Shown: positions 19,588 to 28,317 of the stretch, piece by piece
How positions within the stretch are numbered: position 1 is the first letter of the stretch
How the letters are laid out: every line of letters begins with the position of its first letter
Assembly: GCF_014696825.1 (NCBI RefSeq)
Contig: NZ_JACJQU010000001.1
Span: 558,001 to 622,000 of the forward strand
Direction of reading: 5' to 3'
Length of the DNA stretch: 64,000 bases
DNA from: Anabaena sphaerica FACHB-251
Lineage (GTDB): Bacteria; Cyanobacteriota; Cyanobacteriia; Cyanobacteriales; Nostocaceae
Notes under the pieces: generated by a model
What the model saw: only the letters and a program-made list of their open reading frames with translations
Databases searched by the model: none
What the model was told of the DNA's origin: nothing
Translations under genes and position numbers: made by a program

Positions 19588-19679
19588 AGGACTTACGCAA
19601 AGCAGAACGGAAGTAGGGGTAATTCATGAATTACCCCTACGCAGGAATCAGGTTTTCAGTTCAATCTTGCGTAAGTCCT
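19588..19679. mobile_element. Palindromic MITE, 92 bp
   Basis: It has 13-bp perfect terminal inverted repeats (AGGACTTACGCAA at 19588-19600 and its complement at 19667-19679). They surround an internal perfect 28-bp palindrome at 19613-19640 centred on TTCATGAA. There is no coding capacity. The structure fits a non-autonomous element mobilised by an IS transposase in trans. Confidence 0.75.
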
Positions 19680-19852
19680 AAGAGCATCAAGCCTACCACT
19701 AAATTCATTGGCATCCCTATGAAGCAAGAATCCCAAGTCCTATAGCCGTGGGAGTTTCAATCTTCAATCAGTACACAGTAGACAGTTCTGAGACTTTATG
19801 GTATTTTTCCCAGAGATGAAACTGATAACTGATAACTGATAAGTGTTAAATA

Positions 19853-19880
19853 ACAGGTCTAGCAAACTTTGCTGACCTGT
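19853..19880 (+). terminator. Hairpin followed by ATTTTATT
   Basis: ACAGGTC...AGCAAA pairs with TTTGCT...GACCTGT (one bulged T) and a T-rich stretch follows. It is terminator-like on the plus strand but lies about 390 bp after tsf, so what it terminates is unclear. Confidence 0.4.
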
Positions 19881-20087
19881 ATTTTATTGGCAGTTATAGC
19901 AGGTGACAGGTGACAGGGCTAAAAGTCTTTTGATGTCTAAGTTTTTCATCAGTTGATGTCCTAACCGTCTTGTCCGTTGCTATACAATTGGAGTAATCCA
20001 AAACTCCAGATGATCTGGATGATTATTTTTACTGCAAATTGTACATTTGTATCAAAATAAAATTCAGGTGGAGAAAAAGGGGAAGAT

Positions 20088-21011
20088 ATGGCCAGATCAA
20101 TTGAGCGAATAGAAAGAGATATTACAGCCCTAAAACAGGCGATTAGAGCGATCGCCATAGAACTCCACAGCAATTATGTCAATTATTTAACTATCCTGGG
20201 AGAAGCTTTACAAAAACAGTTAATTGTGGCAGTTTATCACCTTTGTACTCAAGGCTATCCTGATAAATTTCTCAACTTGTCACTGAATCAGCGGCAACAA
20301 TTGCAACAAAGCATTCGCAAATTAGGTCAAAAAGGCGCACAACAGCTGCTTGTTTATATTCAGGGTGGGAAAAATCAGGAAGTCGAGCAACCGGAGGAAA
20401 TTGAGCAATCTGAGGAAATAGACGAGAGTGAAACCAATCCCTTCGCAAACAGCAGTCCGCCAAATTCCTGCGGAAACGCTACGCAAACGACAGAAACCAC
20501 CAATACGGGTGCTGCTTCACCACAATCGAAAACCCAAAATCAAAATTACTTAGATCCTTGCAACCCGATGGAACTGGCACAATGGCATCAGGATTTAGAG
20601 GAAGGGATTCAGGATACACTCAAAAAAGTATCTCATGATGCTAATTCTTTAATCCAAAAAGCTGGAATCTTACCCAAAAAATTACCAGAACCGATTTTAG
20701 CGGCTGCGGCTGCGGCTGCCTCAGAAGCTTCAGCCGAGATGATACCAGGTCCTCCTAACCTATTAAACTTGGTAATTGAAATAAGTAATGAGCAGGAATC
20801 AGAAGATGCTAACTTGACACAGCTGATGACCCTTAACTTGCGATTGGGAGACATTGAATTTGCTGATACCACACTCTTGTCAGGGCGCAAGCAAATCCGC
20901 AATATTTTATTGCAGCTAAATAAGCTGGGACGAGAATATCATAAAAAACAGCGAGAACTCAAAGTTGCAGAAGCTGAAGCTGCCTGGCGTGCTAGTTGGT
21001 TTGAGGATTAG
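20088..21011 (+). CDS. Conserved cyanobacterial hypothetical protein
   Basis: A 307-residue protein. A helical N-terminal domain (1-110, IERIERDITALKQAI) is followed by a low-complexity Glu/Ser/Gln/Asn-rich linker (about 115-165), then an Ala-rich segment and a C-terminal domain with charged helices ending REYHKKQRELKVAEAEAAW. The linker coding DNA contains a short dispersed repeat (GGAAACGCTACGCAAACGA), suggesting it grew by repeat insertion. I recognise no catalytic motif. It lies 94 bp upstream of recG on the same strand and could be co-transcribed with it. Confidence 0.65.
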   Translation: MARSIERIERDITALKQAIRAIAIELHSNYVNYLTILGEALQKQLIVAVYHLCTQGYPDKFLNLSLNQRQQLQQSIRKLGQKGAQQLLVYIQGGKNQEVEQPEEIEQSEEIDESETNPFANSSPPNSCGNATQTTETTNTGAASPQSKTQNQNYLDPCNPMELAQWHQDLEEGIQDTLKKVSHDANSLIQKAGILPKKLPEPILAAAAAAASEASAEMIPGPPNLLNLVIEISNEQESEDANLTQLMTLNLRLGDIEFADTTLLSGRKQIRNILLQLNKLGREYHKKQRELKVAEAEAAWRASWFED

Positions 21012-21105
21012 CACCGCTACGCGGAAATCAAAAATCAAAAGTCAAAAGTCAAAATGAAAGAACTTCTGCCTATTCCCTATTTTTTATTCCCTATTCCCTT
21101 GACCA

Positions 21106-23595
21106 ATGACAAATGAAACACCCGATTGGATAAGATTGCATAAAGCTTTGGCAGTAGAGGCCGAATCTGGCTTTACAGATTTGGTGGGTAAGCAATACCG
21201 CTTCAGTGAATTTCTCAGTTTGACCTTTGGGAAATTCCCCCAAGCTTTGCCACCAAAAGAACGCTCACGCTGGCATGGAATAGCTATGCAATTTGCCAGT
21301 TATCCAAATCTGGAAGTGGAAGCAAGACAACATTTAATAGCAGAAGTCAGAAGATATCTTTACCAATTGCAGCAAGAACTAGAAGAGGGTGAAGAAAAGA
21401 CCAAGGGAGAAGGGGAGAAGGGGAGAATATATCCCAGTAAAACTATAAATCTCACAACCCCAATTGTTGCGGAAGTGAGTAAAAAACTAGCTCCAAAAAT
21501 TGAGCAAAAACTGAGTGATTTGCCAGAGATTGGCATTAAAAAAGCTGAAAATTTGGCACGTTTGGATTTATTGACTGTGCGTGATTTGCTGTTTTATTAT
21601 CCTCGTGATCATATTGATTATGCACGTCAAGTCAATATTCAAGAATTGCAGGGAGGGGAAACAGTAACAATCATAGCAACAGTAAAGCGTATTAATTGTT
21701 TTACTAGCCCTAAAAATAAGAAGTTATCAATTTTAGAATTGATGCTGAAAGATAATACAGGGCAAATTAAAGTTAGTCGTTTTTATGCTGGGGCGCGTTT
21801 TAGTAGTCGTGGTTGGCAGGAAAGCTTAAAACGCCGCTATGCTGTGGGTAGTGTTTTGGCGGCTTGTGGGTTGGTGAAAGGTGGGAAATATGGTTTAACT
21901 TTGGATAATCCAGAATTGGAAGTTTTGGCAAATCCAGGAGATGCGATTGATTCGCTGACCATTGGCCGCGTTGTGCCGATTTATGCTTTAACTGAAGGAG
22001 TGGTGGCAAATACGGTCAGACAAGCTGTAATTGCGGCTTTACCTGCGGCGGCGCATTTAAAAGATCCTTTACCTAGTGGGTTGCGGAAAAAATATGATTT
22101 AATGGAATTGAAAGATGCAATTCCTAATATTCATTTTCCTAAAGATAGTGATACTTTAAAATCTGCGCGTCGTCGTTTAGTATTTGATGAATTTTTCTAT
22201 TTGCAAGTTGGTTTATTGCAACGTCAGAAAAAAGCCAAGGAAATTCAAACCAGCGCCGTCCTTGCACCGAAAGGAAAGTTATTAGAAGAATTTAACGAAA
22301 TTCTCCCTTTTAAATTTACTGGCGCTCAACAAAGAGTTATTAACGATATTCTCAACGACTTACAAAAACCTACACCGATGAATCGGTTAGTTCAAGGTGA
22401 TGTGGGTTCAGGTAAAACTGTGGTGGCTGTGGTGGCGATTTTAGCCGCAATTCAATCCGGTTATCAAGCTGCTTTGATGGCTCCGACTGAAGTATTAGCA
22501 GAACAACATTATAGGAAGTTAGTTAGTTGGTTTAACTTGCTACATTTGCCCGTTGAATTATTAACAGGTTCGACAAAAATAGCCAAAAGGCGAGAAATTC
22601 ATTCTCAGTTAGAAACAGGTGAATTACCTTTGTTGGTTGGAACTCACGCCTTAATTCAAGATAAAGTAAATTTTCAAAGTTTGGGTTTAGTTGTCATTGA
22701 TGAACAGCATCGTTTTGGGGTAGAACAAAGAGCGAAGTTACAGCAGAAAGGCGAACAGCCCCATGTTTTAACCATGACTGCAACTCCTATCCCTCGAACT
22801 TTAGCATTAACAGTACATGGGGATTTAGATGTTAGTCAAATTGATGAATTACCCCCAGGAAGACAACAAATTAAAACCACTTTGTTAACTGGTCAGCAAC
22901 GACCCCAAGCTTATGATTTAATGCGCCGAGAAGTTGCCCAAGGTAGACAAATATACGTGGTTTTACCATTGGTGGAAGAATCAGAAAAGTTGGATTTGCG
23001 ATCGGCTGTAGATGAACATCAAAAATTACAAGAAAGCGTTTTTCCTGATTTTCAAGTTGGGTTATTGCATGGACGTATGACTTCAGCGGAGAAAGATGAA
23101 GCAATTACCAAATTTCGGGATAATGAAACGCAGATATTAGTTTCTACTACTGTGGTTGAAGTGGGTGTAGACGTGCCAAATGCCACGGTGATGCTAATTG
23201 AACACGCGGAAAGATTTGGTTTATCGCAGTTGCATCAATTACGGGGGCGTGTGGGTCGGGGTGCGGCGCAGTCTTATTGTTTATTGATGAGTAGTTCGAG
23301 AAGTGCGGATGCTCAACAACGGTTAAAGGTGTTGGAACAGTCCCAGGATGGGTTTTTTATCTCGGAAATGGATATGCGTTTTCGTGGCCCTGGGGAAGTG
23401 ATGGGAACTCGTCAATCAGGGGTAGCGGATTTTACTTTAGCTAGTTTGGTGGAAGATGAGGATGTTTTGCTGTTAGCGCGACAAGCAGCAGAAAAGGTGA
23501 TTGATATGGATGTAAGTTTGGCGCGTTGGCCGTTGATGAAGGATGAGTTGCAGTATAGGTATGCGCGGTTAATGGGTGGAGCTATTTTGACGTAA
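21106..23595 (+). CDS. recG: ATP-dependent DNA helicase RecG
   Basis: A 829-residue superfamily 2 helicase that remodels stalled replication forks and Holliday junctions. An N-terminal extension of about 130 residues, usual in cyanobacterial RecG, precedes the wedge/OB domain (LLFYYPRDHIDY, TVTIIATVKRI). Helicase motifs are Walker A GDVGSGKTVVA, the DEQH box VVIDEQHRFGVEQR, TATPIPRTLAL, the motif V/VI region VVEVGVDVPNATVM, and QLRGRVGRG. It is full length. A TTCCCTA-type repeat lies directly upstream of the start codon. Confidence 0.95.
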   Translation: MTNETPDWIRLHKALAVEAESGFTDLVGKQYRFSEFLSLTFGKFPQALPPKERSRWHGIAMQFASYPNLEVEARQHLIAEVRRYLYQLQQELEEGEEKTKGEGEKGRIYPSKTINLTTPIVAEVSKKLAPKIEQKLSDLPEIGIKKAENLARLDLLTVRDLLFYYPRDHIDYARQVNIQELQGGETVTIIATVKRINCFTSPKNKKLSILELMLKDNTGQIKVSRFYAGARFSSRGWQESLKRRYAVGSVLAACGLVKGGKYGLTLDNPELEVLANPGDAIDSLTIGRVVPIYALTEGVVANTVRQAVIAALPAAAHLKDPLPSGLRKKYDLMELKDAIPNIHFPKDSDTLKSARRRLVFDEFFYLQVGLLQRQKKAKEIQTSAVLAPKGKLLEEFNEILPFKFTGAQQRVINDILNDLQKPTPMNRLVQGDVGSGKTVVAVVAILAAIQSGYQAALMAPTEVLAEQHYRKLVSWFNLLHLPVELLTGSTKIAKRREIHSQLETGELPLLVGTHALIQDKVNFQSLGLVVIDEQHRFGVEQRAKLQQKGEQPHVLTMTATPIPRTLALTVHGDLDVSQIDELPPGRQQIKTTLLTGQQRPQAYDLMRREVAQGRQIYVVLPLVEESEKLDLRSAVDEHQKLQESVFPDFQVGLLHGRMTSAEKDEAITKFRDNETQILVSTTVVEVGVDVPNATVMLIEHAERFGLSQLHQLRGRVGRGAAQSYCLLMSSSRSADAQQRLKVLEQSQDGFFISEMDMRFRGPGEVMGTRQSGVADFTLASLVEDEDVLLLARQAAEKVIDMDVSLARWPLMKDELQYRYARLMGGAILT

Positions 23596-23708
23596 TAATA
23601 TTGATGATATTGGCTTTTTTTGGATTGGATATTTCCTTTCTCTTGGGTTGATTTTTTCCATTTAAGTCATAATCGTTTTAGGTTTAATCATTATTAGGAG
23701 GTGTGATT

Positions 23709-24320
23709 GTGGTTATTTCACAAACCAACCCGCCAAACCTTGGAAAAGAGGTCACAAAAACTGATTTCACTCCAGATGAGTATCGAGCGATGGAGGAAAT
23801 CGCCCAAGAACGTCATGAATATTGTAATGGAGAAATTATTATTATGCCTGGAGGTTCAGAAGTTCATAGTGCGATAGCTAGTAATATATTAATTTACTTG
23901 GGATTTTTACTCAGAGATACTGATTTTCGCTTTTACAATAGTGATTTGCGAGTTTGGATTCCTAATTTTAATCATGGAACTTATGCAGATGTTCTGGTGA
24001 TTAATGGTGAACCGGAATTCAATAATAATCGCAACGATGAAATTCTCAATCCTTTACTGATTATTGAAGTTCTTTCTCCTTCTACAGAGGGTTATGATAG
24101 AGGAGAGAAATTCAGAAAATATCGCTCTCTTTCTAGTTTTTGTGAATATGTGCTTGTTAGTCAAACTGAACCTTATATTGAGCATTATTATAAACAGGAA
24201 GATCAAAATAATAATCTTTGGCAATTGCAAGTTTATGATCAGATTGATTTGTCTATTTTTATGCACAGTTTAAATCTAGAAGTTCCTATGAATGAAAATT
24301 ATCGACGGATTAAATTTTAA
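23709..24320 (+). CDS. Uma2 family PD-(D/E)xK endonuclease
   Basis: A 203-residue Uma2 (DUF820) protein, a restriction-endonuclease-like fold highly expanded in cyanobacteria. EYCNGEIIIMPGGSEVHS, YADVLVING (the aspartate) and LLIIEVLSPSTEGYDRGEKF (the Glu/Lys region) are the family signature. I chose the GTG at 23709 because AGGAGG lies 7 nt upstream; the GTG at 23703 is too close to it. The biological role of Uma2 proteins is unknown. It sits next to the AAA-ATPase/nuclease pair, though separated by 114 bp. Confidence 0.85.
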   Translation: MVISQTNPPNLGKEVTKTDFTPDEYRAMEEIAQERHEYCNGEIIIMPGGSEVHSAIASNILIYLGFLLRDTDFRFYNSDLRVWIPNFNHGTYADVLVINGEPEFNNNRNDEILNPLLIIEVLSPSTEGYDRGEKFRKYRSLSSFCEYVLVSQTEPYIEHYYKQEDQNNNLWQLQVYDQIDLSIFMHSLNLEVPMNENYRRIKF

Positions 24321-24434
24321 GATTTCTGTACAGTCTCACATAAAATTGGTATTAGCTATAAAAATTCTGCTTCTCAGGCAATAAAATGCTGGAAATCCCA
24401 TTTTTAACAACGTAGATAAATTATTTATAAGCCA

Positions 24435-25829
24435 ATGAAAATTAAAGTCAAAAATCTTGGTGCATTAAAACAAGCCGAATTCACACTTGGCGACCTGACG
24501 ATTATTTGTGGCTACAACAATACTGGAAAAACTTACGCAACTTATGCGCTGTTCGGCTTTTTATATACTTGGCGCAAGATGTTTTCGATTAAAATGAACG
24601 ACGACAAGATTGAGCAACTGCTTGCTGACGGTGTAATTCGTCTTGATATACAAGAATATGTTAATCAGGTTGAGCAGATTGTGACTCAAGGTTGTCAGGC
24701 ATATACCCAGGAATTACCAAAGATTTTTGCAGCATCGGCTGAACGATTTAAGGAATCAGAATTTCAAGTAATCCTGGACACGAAAAATATACGTTTAGCA
24801 AGGAGATTTGATTCGGAAATTGGCTCTGGCGAAGTATCACTTTTTTCGATTACCAAAAGTGAAGAAAGTGCAGAATTAGTTGTCACTTTGCTGGTTGAGA
24901 AAGATAAGGTAAAAATCCCCACTCTTATCCTTGAGCGTTTAATTACTGATGCACTAAAAAATATCATTTTTGTTCAGCTTTTTCCTCGTCCTTTTATCGC
25001 CAGTAGCGAACGAACCGGTGCGGCCATTTTTCGTAAAGACTTGAATTTCGACCGCAATCGCTTATTGGAAGAAATAGGTCAAGCTGGACAAAATATGGAT
25101 CGAACGGAACTTCTACTTAAAGATTATGGAGATTATGCACTGCCGATAAAGACGAATGTGGATTTTATCCGGCGACTTGAAACTATTGTCAAAAAAAATA
25201 GTTTCATTGCTGATAAATATCCTGATGTACTAGTAGATTTTGCTGATATTATCGGTGGCGAGTACACCGTTACCCGCAACGATGAGCTTTATTATCAGCC
25301 GAAGGGGAAACGGGTTAAGCTTTCTATGGATGAAAGTTCTAGTGCTGTGCGTTCTTTACTAGACATTGGCTTTTACTTGAAACACGAAGCCCAGTCTGGT
25401 GATTTACTGATGGTAGACGAACCTGAACTGAACCTACACCCTGAAAATCAGCGTCGAGTTGCGCGACTTTTTGCTCGACTGGTTAACTTGGGTATTAAAG
25501 TTTTTATCACTACCCACAGTGATTACATTATTAAAGAACTGAATACGCTGATCATGCTCAATCATGATAAACCTCATCTCAAGCGAATTGCGGAACAAGA
25601 AGGATATCGTCAAGAAGAACTGATTTCTTCTGAAAAAATCAAAGTCTACATTGCAGAAGAAGCATATATAACAGGAACAACAGTAGGGGGAAAGACAAAA
25701 AGAACTAAAGGACAAACTCTGATACCAGCCGACATCAGCCCAGAATTGGGTATTGAAGCCCGCAGTTTTGATACAACCATTGAAACAATGAATCGGATTC
25801 AGGAAGCAATTGTTTGGGGTGAGGATTAA
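24435..25829 (+). CDS. AAA family ATPase, SMC/OLD-like (candidate defence ATPase)
   Basis: A 464-residue ABC-type ATPase of the AAA_21/OLD-like kind. Walker A is GYNNTGKT (26-33) close to the N-terminus. The signature-like MDESSSAVRSLLDIGFYL comes late, then Walker B MVDEPELNLHPENQRR (about 326-341) and the H-loop ITTHSDYIIKEL. A long helical insert (about 60-280) lies between the lobes. No TOPRIM domain is seen, so it is not a complete OLD nuclease. The stop codon overlaps the start of the next gene (shared A, TAATG), indicating coupled translation with the PD-(D/E)xK-like protein. ATPase plus nuclease pairs of this kind are common in anti-phage systems. Confidence 0.8.
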   Translation: MKIKVKNLGALKQAEFTLGDLTIICGYNNTGKTYATYALFGFLYTWRKMFSIKMNDDKIEQLLADGVIRLDIQEYVNQVEQIVTQGCQAYTQELPKIFAASAERFKESEFQVILDTKNIRLARRFDSEIGSGEVSLFSITKSEESAELVVTLLVEKDKVKIPTLILERLITDALKNIIFVQLFPRPFIASSERTGAAIFRKDLNFDRNRLLEEIGQAGQNMDRTELLLKDYGDYALPIKTNVDFIRRLETIVKKNSFIADKYPDVLVDFADIIGGEYTVTRNDELYYQPKGKRVKLSMDESSSAVRSLLDIGFYLKHEAQSGDLLMVDEPELNLHPENQRRVARLFARLVNLGIKVFITTHSDYIIKELNTLIMLNHDKPHLKRIAEQEGYRQEELISSEKIKVYIAEEAYITGTTVGGKTKRTKGQTLIPADISPELGIEARSFDTTIETMNRIQEAIVWGED

Positions 25830-26389
25830 TGTCTGATATTGCTATCCTCAAAGAAATGATCAAGGAAGATGCTACCGTTCCATTAGAAGAGAAAAACGGC
25901 AAAAATCTGGTTACGCTTACAGAGCCTGATCTTCCCAACTGTTGCGTAACAATTCATGGAATGCCCCATAATAATGATGTCATTATCATCAAGGCAGATA
26001 AATTTAAGTCACCAGATATGTTTATTGGCTCAAAAGGTGAGTGTAAGCGTGCAGATTTTGTCATAGTCGCCGATACTGATACGCAACAGGTCATTCTCTG
26101 CATTGAGATGAAGGCCAAGACAAAGACAACCACAGAGAAGAAAATTATTGAGCAACTTAAGGGTGCAAAGTGTTTTGCAGCCTATTGTCAGAAAATTGGT
26201 AAAGAGTTTTGGGAGCAACCGACATTCCTTGACAGTTATGTTTATCGCTTCGTCACTATCAGAAATATCAACATTGATATTAGACCAACGCGTGGGGAAA
26301 AAACGGTTACTCATGACAGTCCAGAAAGGATGCTAAAAATTAGCTCTCCGAAGGGTCTTCAATTTAATCGTTTGATTGGAGGTAAATAG
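25829..26389 (+). CDS. Putative PD-(D/E)xK nuclease-like partner of the AAA ATPase
   Basis: A 186-residue protein. Its middle reads ADFVIV (D76), then ILCIEMKAK (E93-x-K95), then a helix with IIEQLKGAKCFAAYC. This D...ExK...Q arrangement is the core of PD-(D/E)xK nucleases. The ATG overlaps the stop codon of the ATPase gene by one base, so the two are translationally coupled. I do not recognise a named family. Nuclease activity is inference from the motif alone; a DNA-binding or regulatory role remains possible. Confidence 0.65.
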   Translation: MSDIAILKEMIKEDATVPLEEKNGKNLVTLTEPDLPNCCVTIHGMPHNNDVIIIKADKFKSPDMFIGSKGECKRADFVIVADTDTQQVILCIEMKAKTKTTTEKKIIEQLKGAKCFAAYCQKIGKEFWEQPTFLDSYVYRFVTIRNINIDIRPTRGEKTVTHDSPERMLKISSPKGLQFNRLIGGK

Positions 26390-26518
26390 CCAATATCACT
26401 GCATAAAGACTTTTCCAATTTACTTTACGCAAATTCTGAGAAAATAATATGATTTATATTTGGATAGGGGTTGGTTTCTGAAACATCACCCCTTTATTAC
26501 CACCGCAAAAATCAAGAG

Positions 26519-27574
26519 TTAACTAAACTCCATCGTCTCCACAAACTCTAAAATATTCTGCTTAATGTCCTCAGCTTCTTCCAAAATAGAACCAGGAATG
26601 TCATCGCTAAAAAAGGTACGCTGACTGCTAACTATATACAAAAATTCCCCATTGATAAAAGCTAATAAACCCCGATAGGCATCTAATCTGATAGCATTGC
26701 CGTTATTTTCTTGCTTGGAAATTGTTGAACCTTTAGGCATATCAACTAATACATAGTAGTAGCCCTTTAAGGTATCTTGCAGATATTCTGTGTACTTTAT
26801 TTCTGCACCTTCGACATGGGCAAAAATGGCTTGTGGTAGATATTTCTCGATCAGAATGGAGTGGAGATATGTTTCCTGTCCTTGAGACTCCATTGTTTCT
26901 AAATATTCTGGAGGGAGAGGATAATAATCAATTCTAAGTAAAGTACCAACATCATCAGAAAAGCCAACTATTCCTTCTTGACTTTGAATTTTTCCTCCCT
27001 GTTCTGTGGTAACTGGGATGGGAACGATAAAATTACCCAAGGGTGATTGATATATTTGTTGGCCAAATTCATCTAATATTACTGCGTCCTGTTCTGTATC
27101 TGCATATTCTTCTGCTTGTTCTGCTTCTTCTATGGCAGCTATTACCTCTTTGATAATTTCTTCAGCTTCTATATCTTCTAATTCTAAGGCTTGCTGTAAT
27201 TGTTTAATGTAAGGCTGTTTTTGTTTGGGGATAGTCAATGTTTCGTCGTCTAAAAGCATGATCACCCCCGCAGCAAAGGCATCTAATACTATCTCATCAG
27301 TCAGGCTGGCGTGGGCGGTATTAAATAATGCACCTAGTCCTTCATCTTCTACGATCGCTACTAGTCGATCAACTGTTTCTAGCATTTCCTCTTCTGAGTA
27401 TTCGTCAAAAACCTCAAATTCCCAGAGAATATCCGCTAAACTTTCAGTATCTAAGTCTTCAACGGAAGAATCAACTATTGCGGTAATGACAGCTATGGCT
27501 GCTACCGCTTCTTCTGGACTCAGTGATTCTTCGGAAATTTTTTGGGATTTGAATATTTTATCATACTTTGTCAT
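26519..27574 (-). CDS. TerB-like domain hypothetical protein
   Basis: An acidic protein of about 350 residues. The N-terminal half (about 15-150) is all-helical with the TerB-like pattern SPEEAVAAIAVITAIVDSS followed by a second acidic repeat (DAFAAGVIMLLDDETLT). The C-terminal half is a separate alpha/beta domain with hydrophobic strands (GYYYVLVDMPKGS, GEFLYIVSSQRTFF). I use the ATG of MTKYDK (27574), which has a GGAG about 9 nt upstream; earlier in-frame ATGs (27601) have none. TerB-like domains occur in stress and metal-sensing proteins; the specific role is unknown. Confidence 0.65.
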   Translation of the reverse strand: MTKYDKIFKSQKISEESLSPEEAVAAIAVITAIVDSSVEDLDTESLADILWEFEVFDEYSEEEMLETVDRLVAIVEDEGLGALFNTAHASLTDEIVLDAFAAGVIMLLDDETLTIPKQKQPYIKQLQQALELEDIEAEEIIKEVIAAIEEAEQAEEYADTEQDAVILDEFGQQIYQSPLGNFIVPIPVTTEQGGKIQSQEGIVGFSDDVGTLLRIDYYPLPPEYLETMESQGQETYLHSILIEKYLPQAIFAHVEGAEIKYTEYLQDTLKGYYYVLVDMPKGSTISKQENNGNAIRLDAYRGLLAFINGEFLYIVSSQRTFFSDDIPGSILEEAEDIKQNILEFVETMEFS

Positions 27575-27686
27575 AATATTTATCTCCATCCTCTCCATCA
27601 ATGGTTTTTAGTAATAACCGATCTTGAACGGTAACAATTGTTAGTTTAGCAAGGTCAGCAACCTTGTATAGATTTTATAGAGAGAA

Positions 27687-28091
27687 TTACTTGTTTGGTT
27701 GAGTAATACGCGTTTCAATATCTTCTAATGTGTGTAATAAGAGACGAGTTGCTTGTAACTGCCAACCCCATTTCTGAATTCTAAAGGCTGCAACAGTTCC
27801 AACTATGGCGGCTAACAAACCGATGGGTTGATTGAGAGAAATTCCCAATAACAAACCCAAGCCCGCAATACCCCAGAATGGCAAGGCTGCTGCTTGTCTT
27901 TGTTCCTCGACTATTTCCGCAATTTTGCTAGATTGCATTGTAGCTAATAATTCTGCCTTGATTTGCCTCTGTTCTGCTAATGATAGGGATAAACTGATCT
28001 TCCGGCGTAGTTTTTCCATCTTCCGGGCATCAGTGCTGTATTCAGTTAGCTCATCTTCGGCCATTTTCAAAAGACGTTCTAATTGTGACAT
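27687..28091 (-). CDS. Small coiled-coil membrane protein, hypothetical
   Basis: A 134-residue protein. A charged helical N-terminus (1-68) is followed by two hydrophobic segments (about 70-86 and 88-104, WGIAGLGLLLGISL and IGLLAAIVGTVAAF) and a short charged C-terminus. This is a helical hairpin membrane protein with a cytoplasmic coiled coil. I do not recognise the family. It lies upstream of the TerB-like gene on the same strand (113 bp apart), so both may be expressed together. Confidence 0.6.
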   Translation of the reverse strand: MSQLERLLKMAEDELTEYSTDARKMEKLRRKISLSLSLAEQRQIKAELLATMQSSKIAEIVEEQRQAAALPFWGIAGLGLLLGISLNQPIGLLAAIVGTVAAFRIQKWGWQLQATRLLLHTLEDIETRITQPNK

Positions 28092-28317
28092 GGTGCATCT
28101 AGTAAATATTTCATGTACAGTTATTTATTATCTCGAATAATTGTTAATTTTTTTTGACTAGTATTTTATTTTTACTGCCATAACCTAGAATGACAAATCT
28201 ACAATTAAATATAGGCAAAATTTCTTAGCAGTTGTACCAACTCCCCTTAAAAAGGGGGATGACGAGAAATGGTATAACATACGGGCAACTAGAGCATCTA
28301 AATAAGAGGTAATACTG

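Larger units (their letters stand above)
19465..20087. other. Repeat-rich intergenic after tsf
   Basis: About 620 bp without a gene I can support. It holds a small palindromic MITE (19588-19679), a hairpin with a following T-rich stretch (19853-19880) and short tandem motifs (GATAACT, CAGGTGA). Confidence 0.6.
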
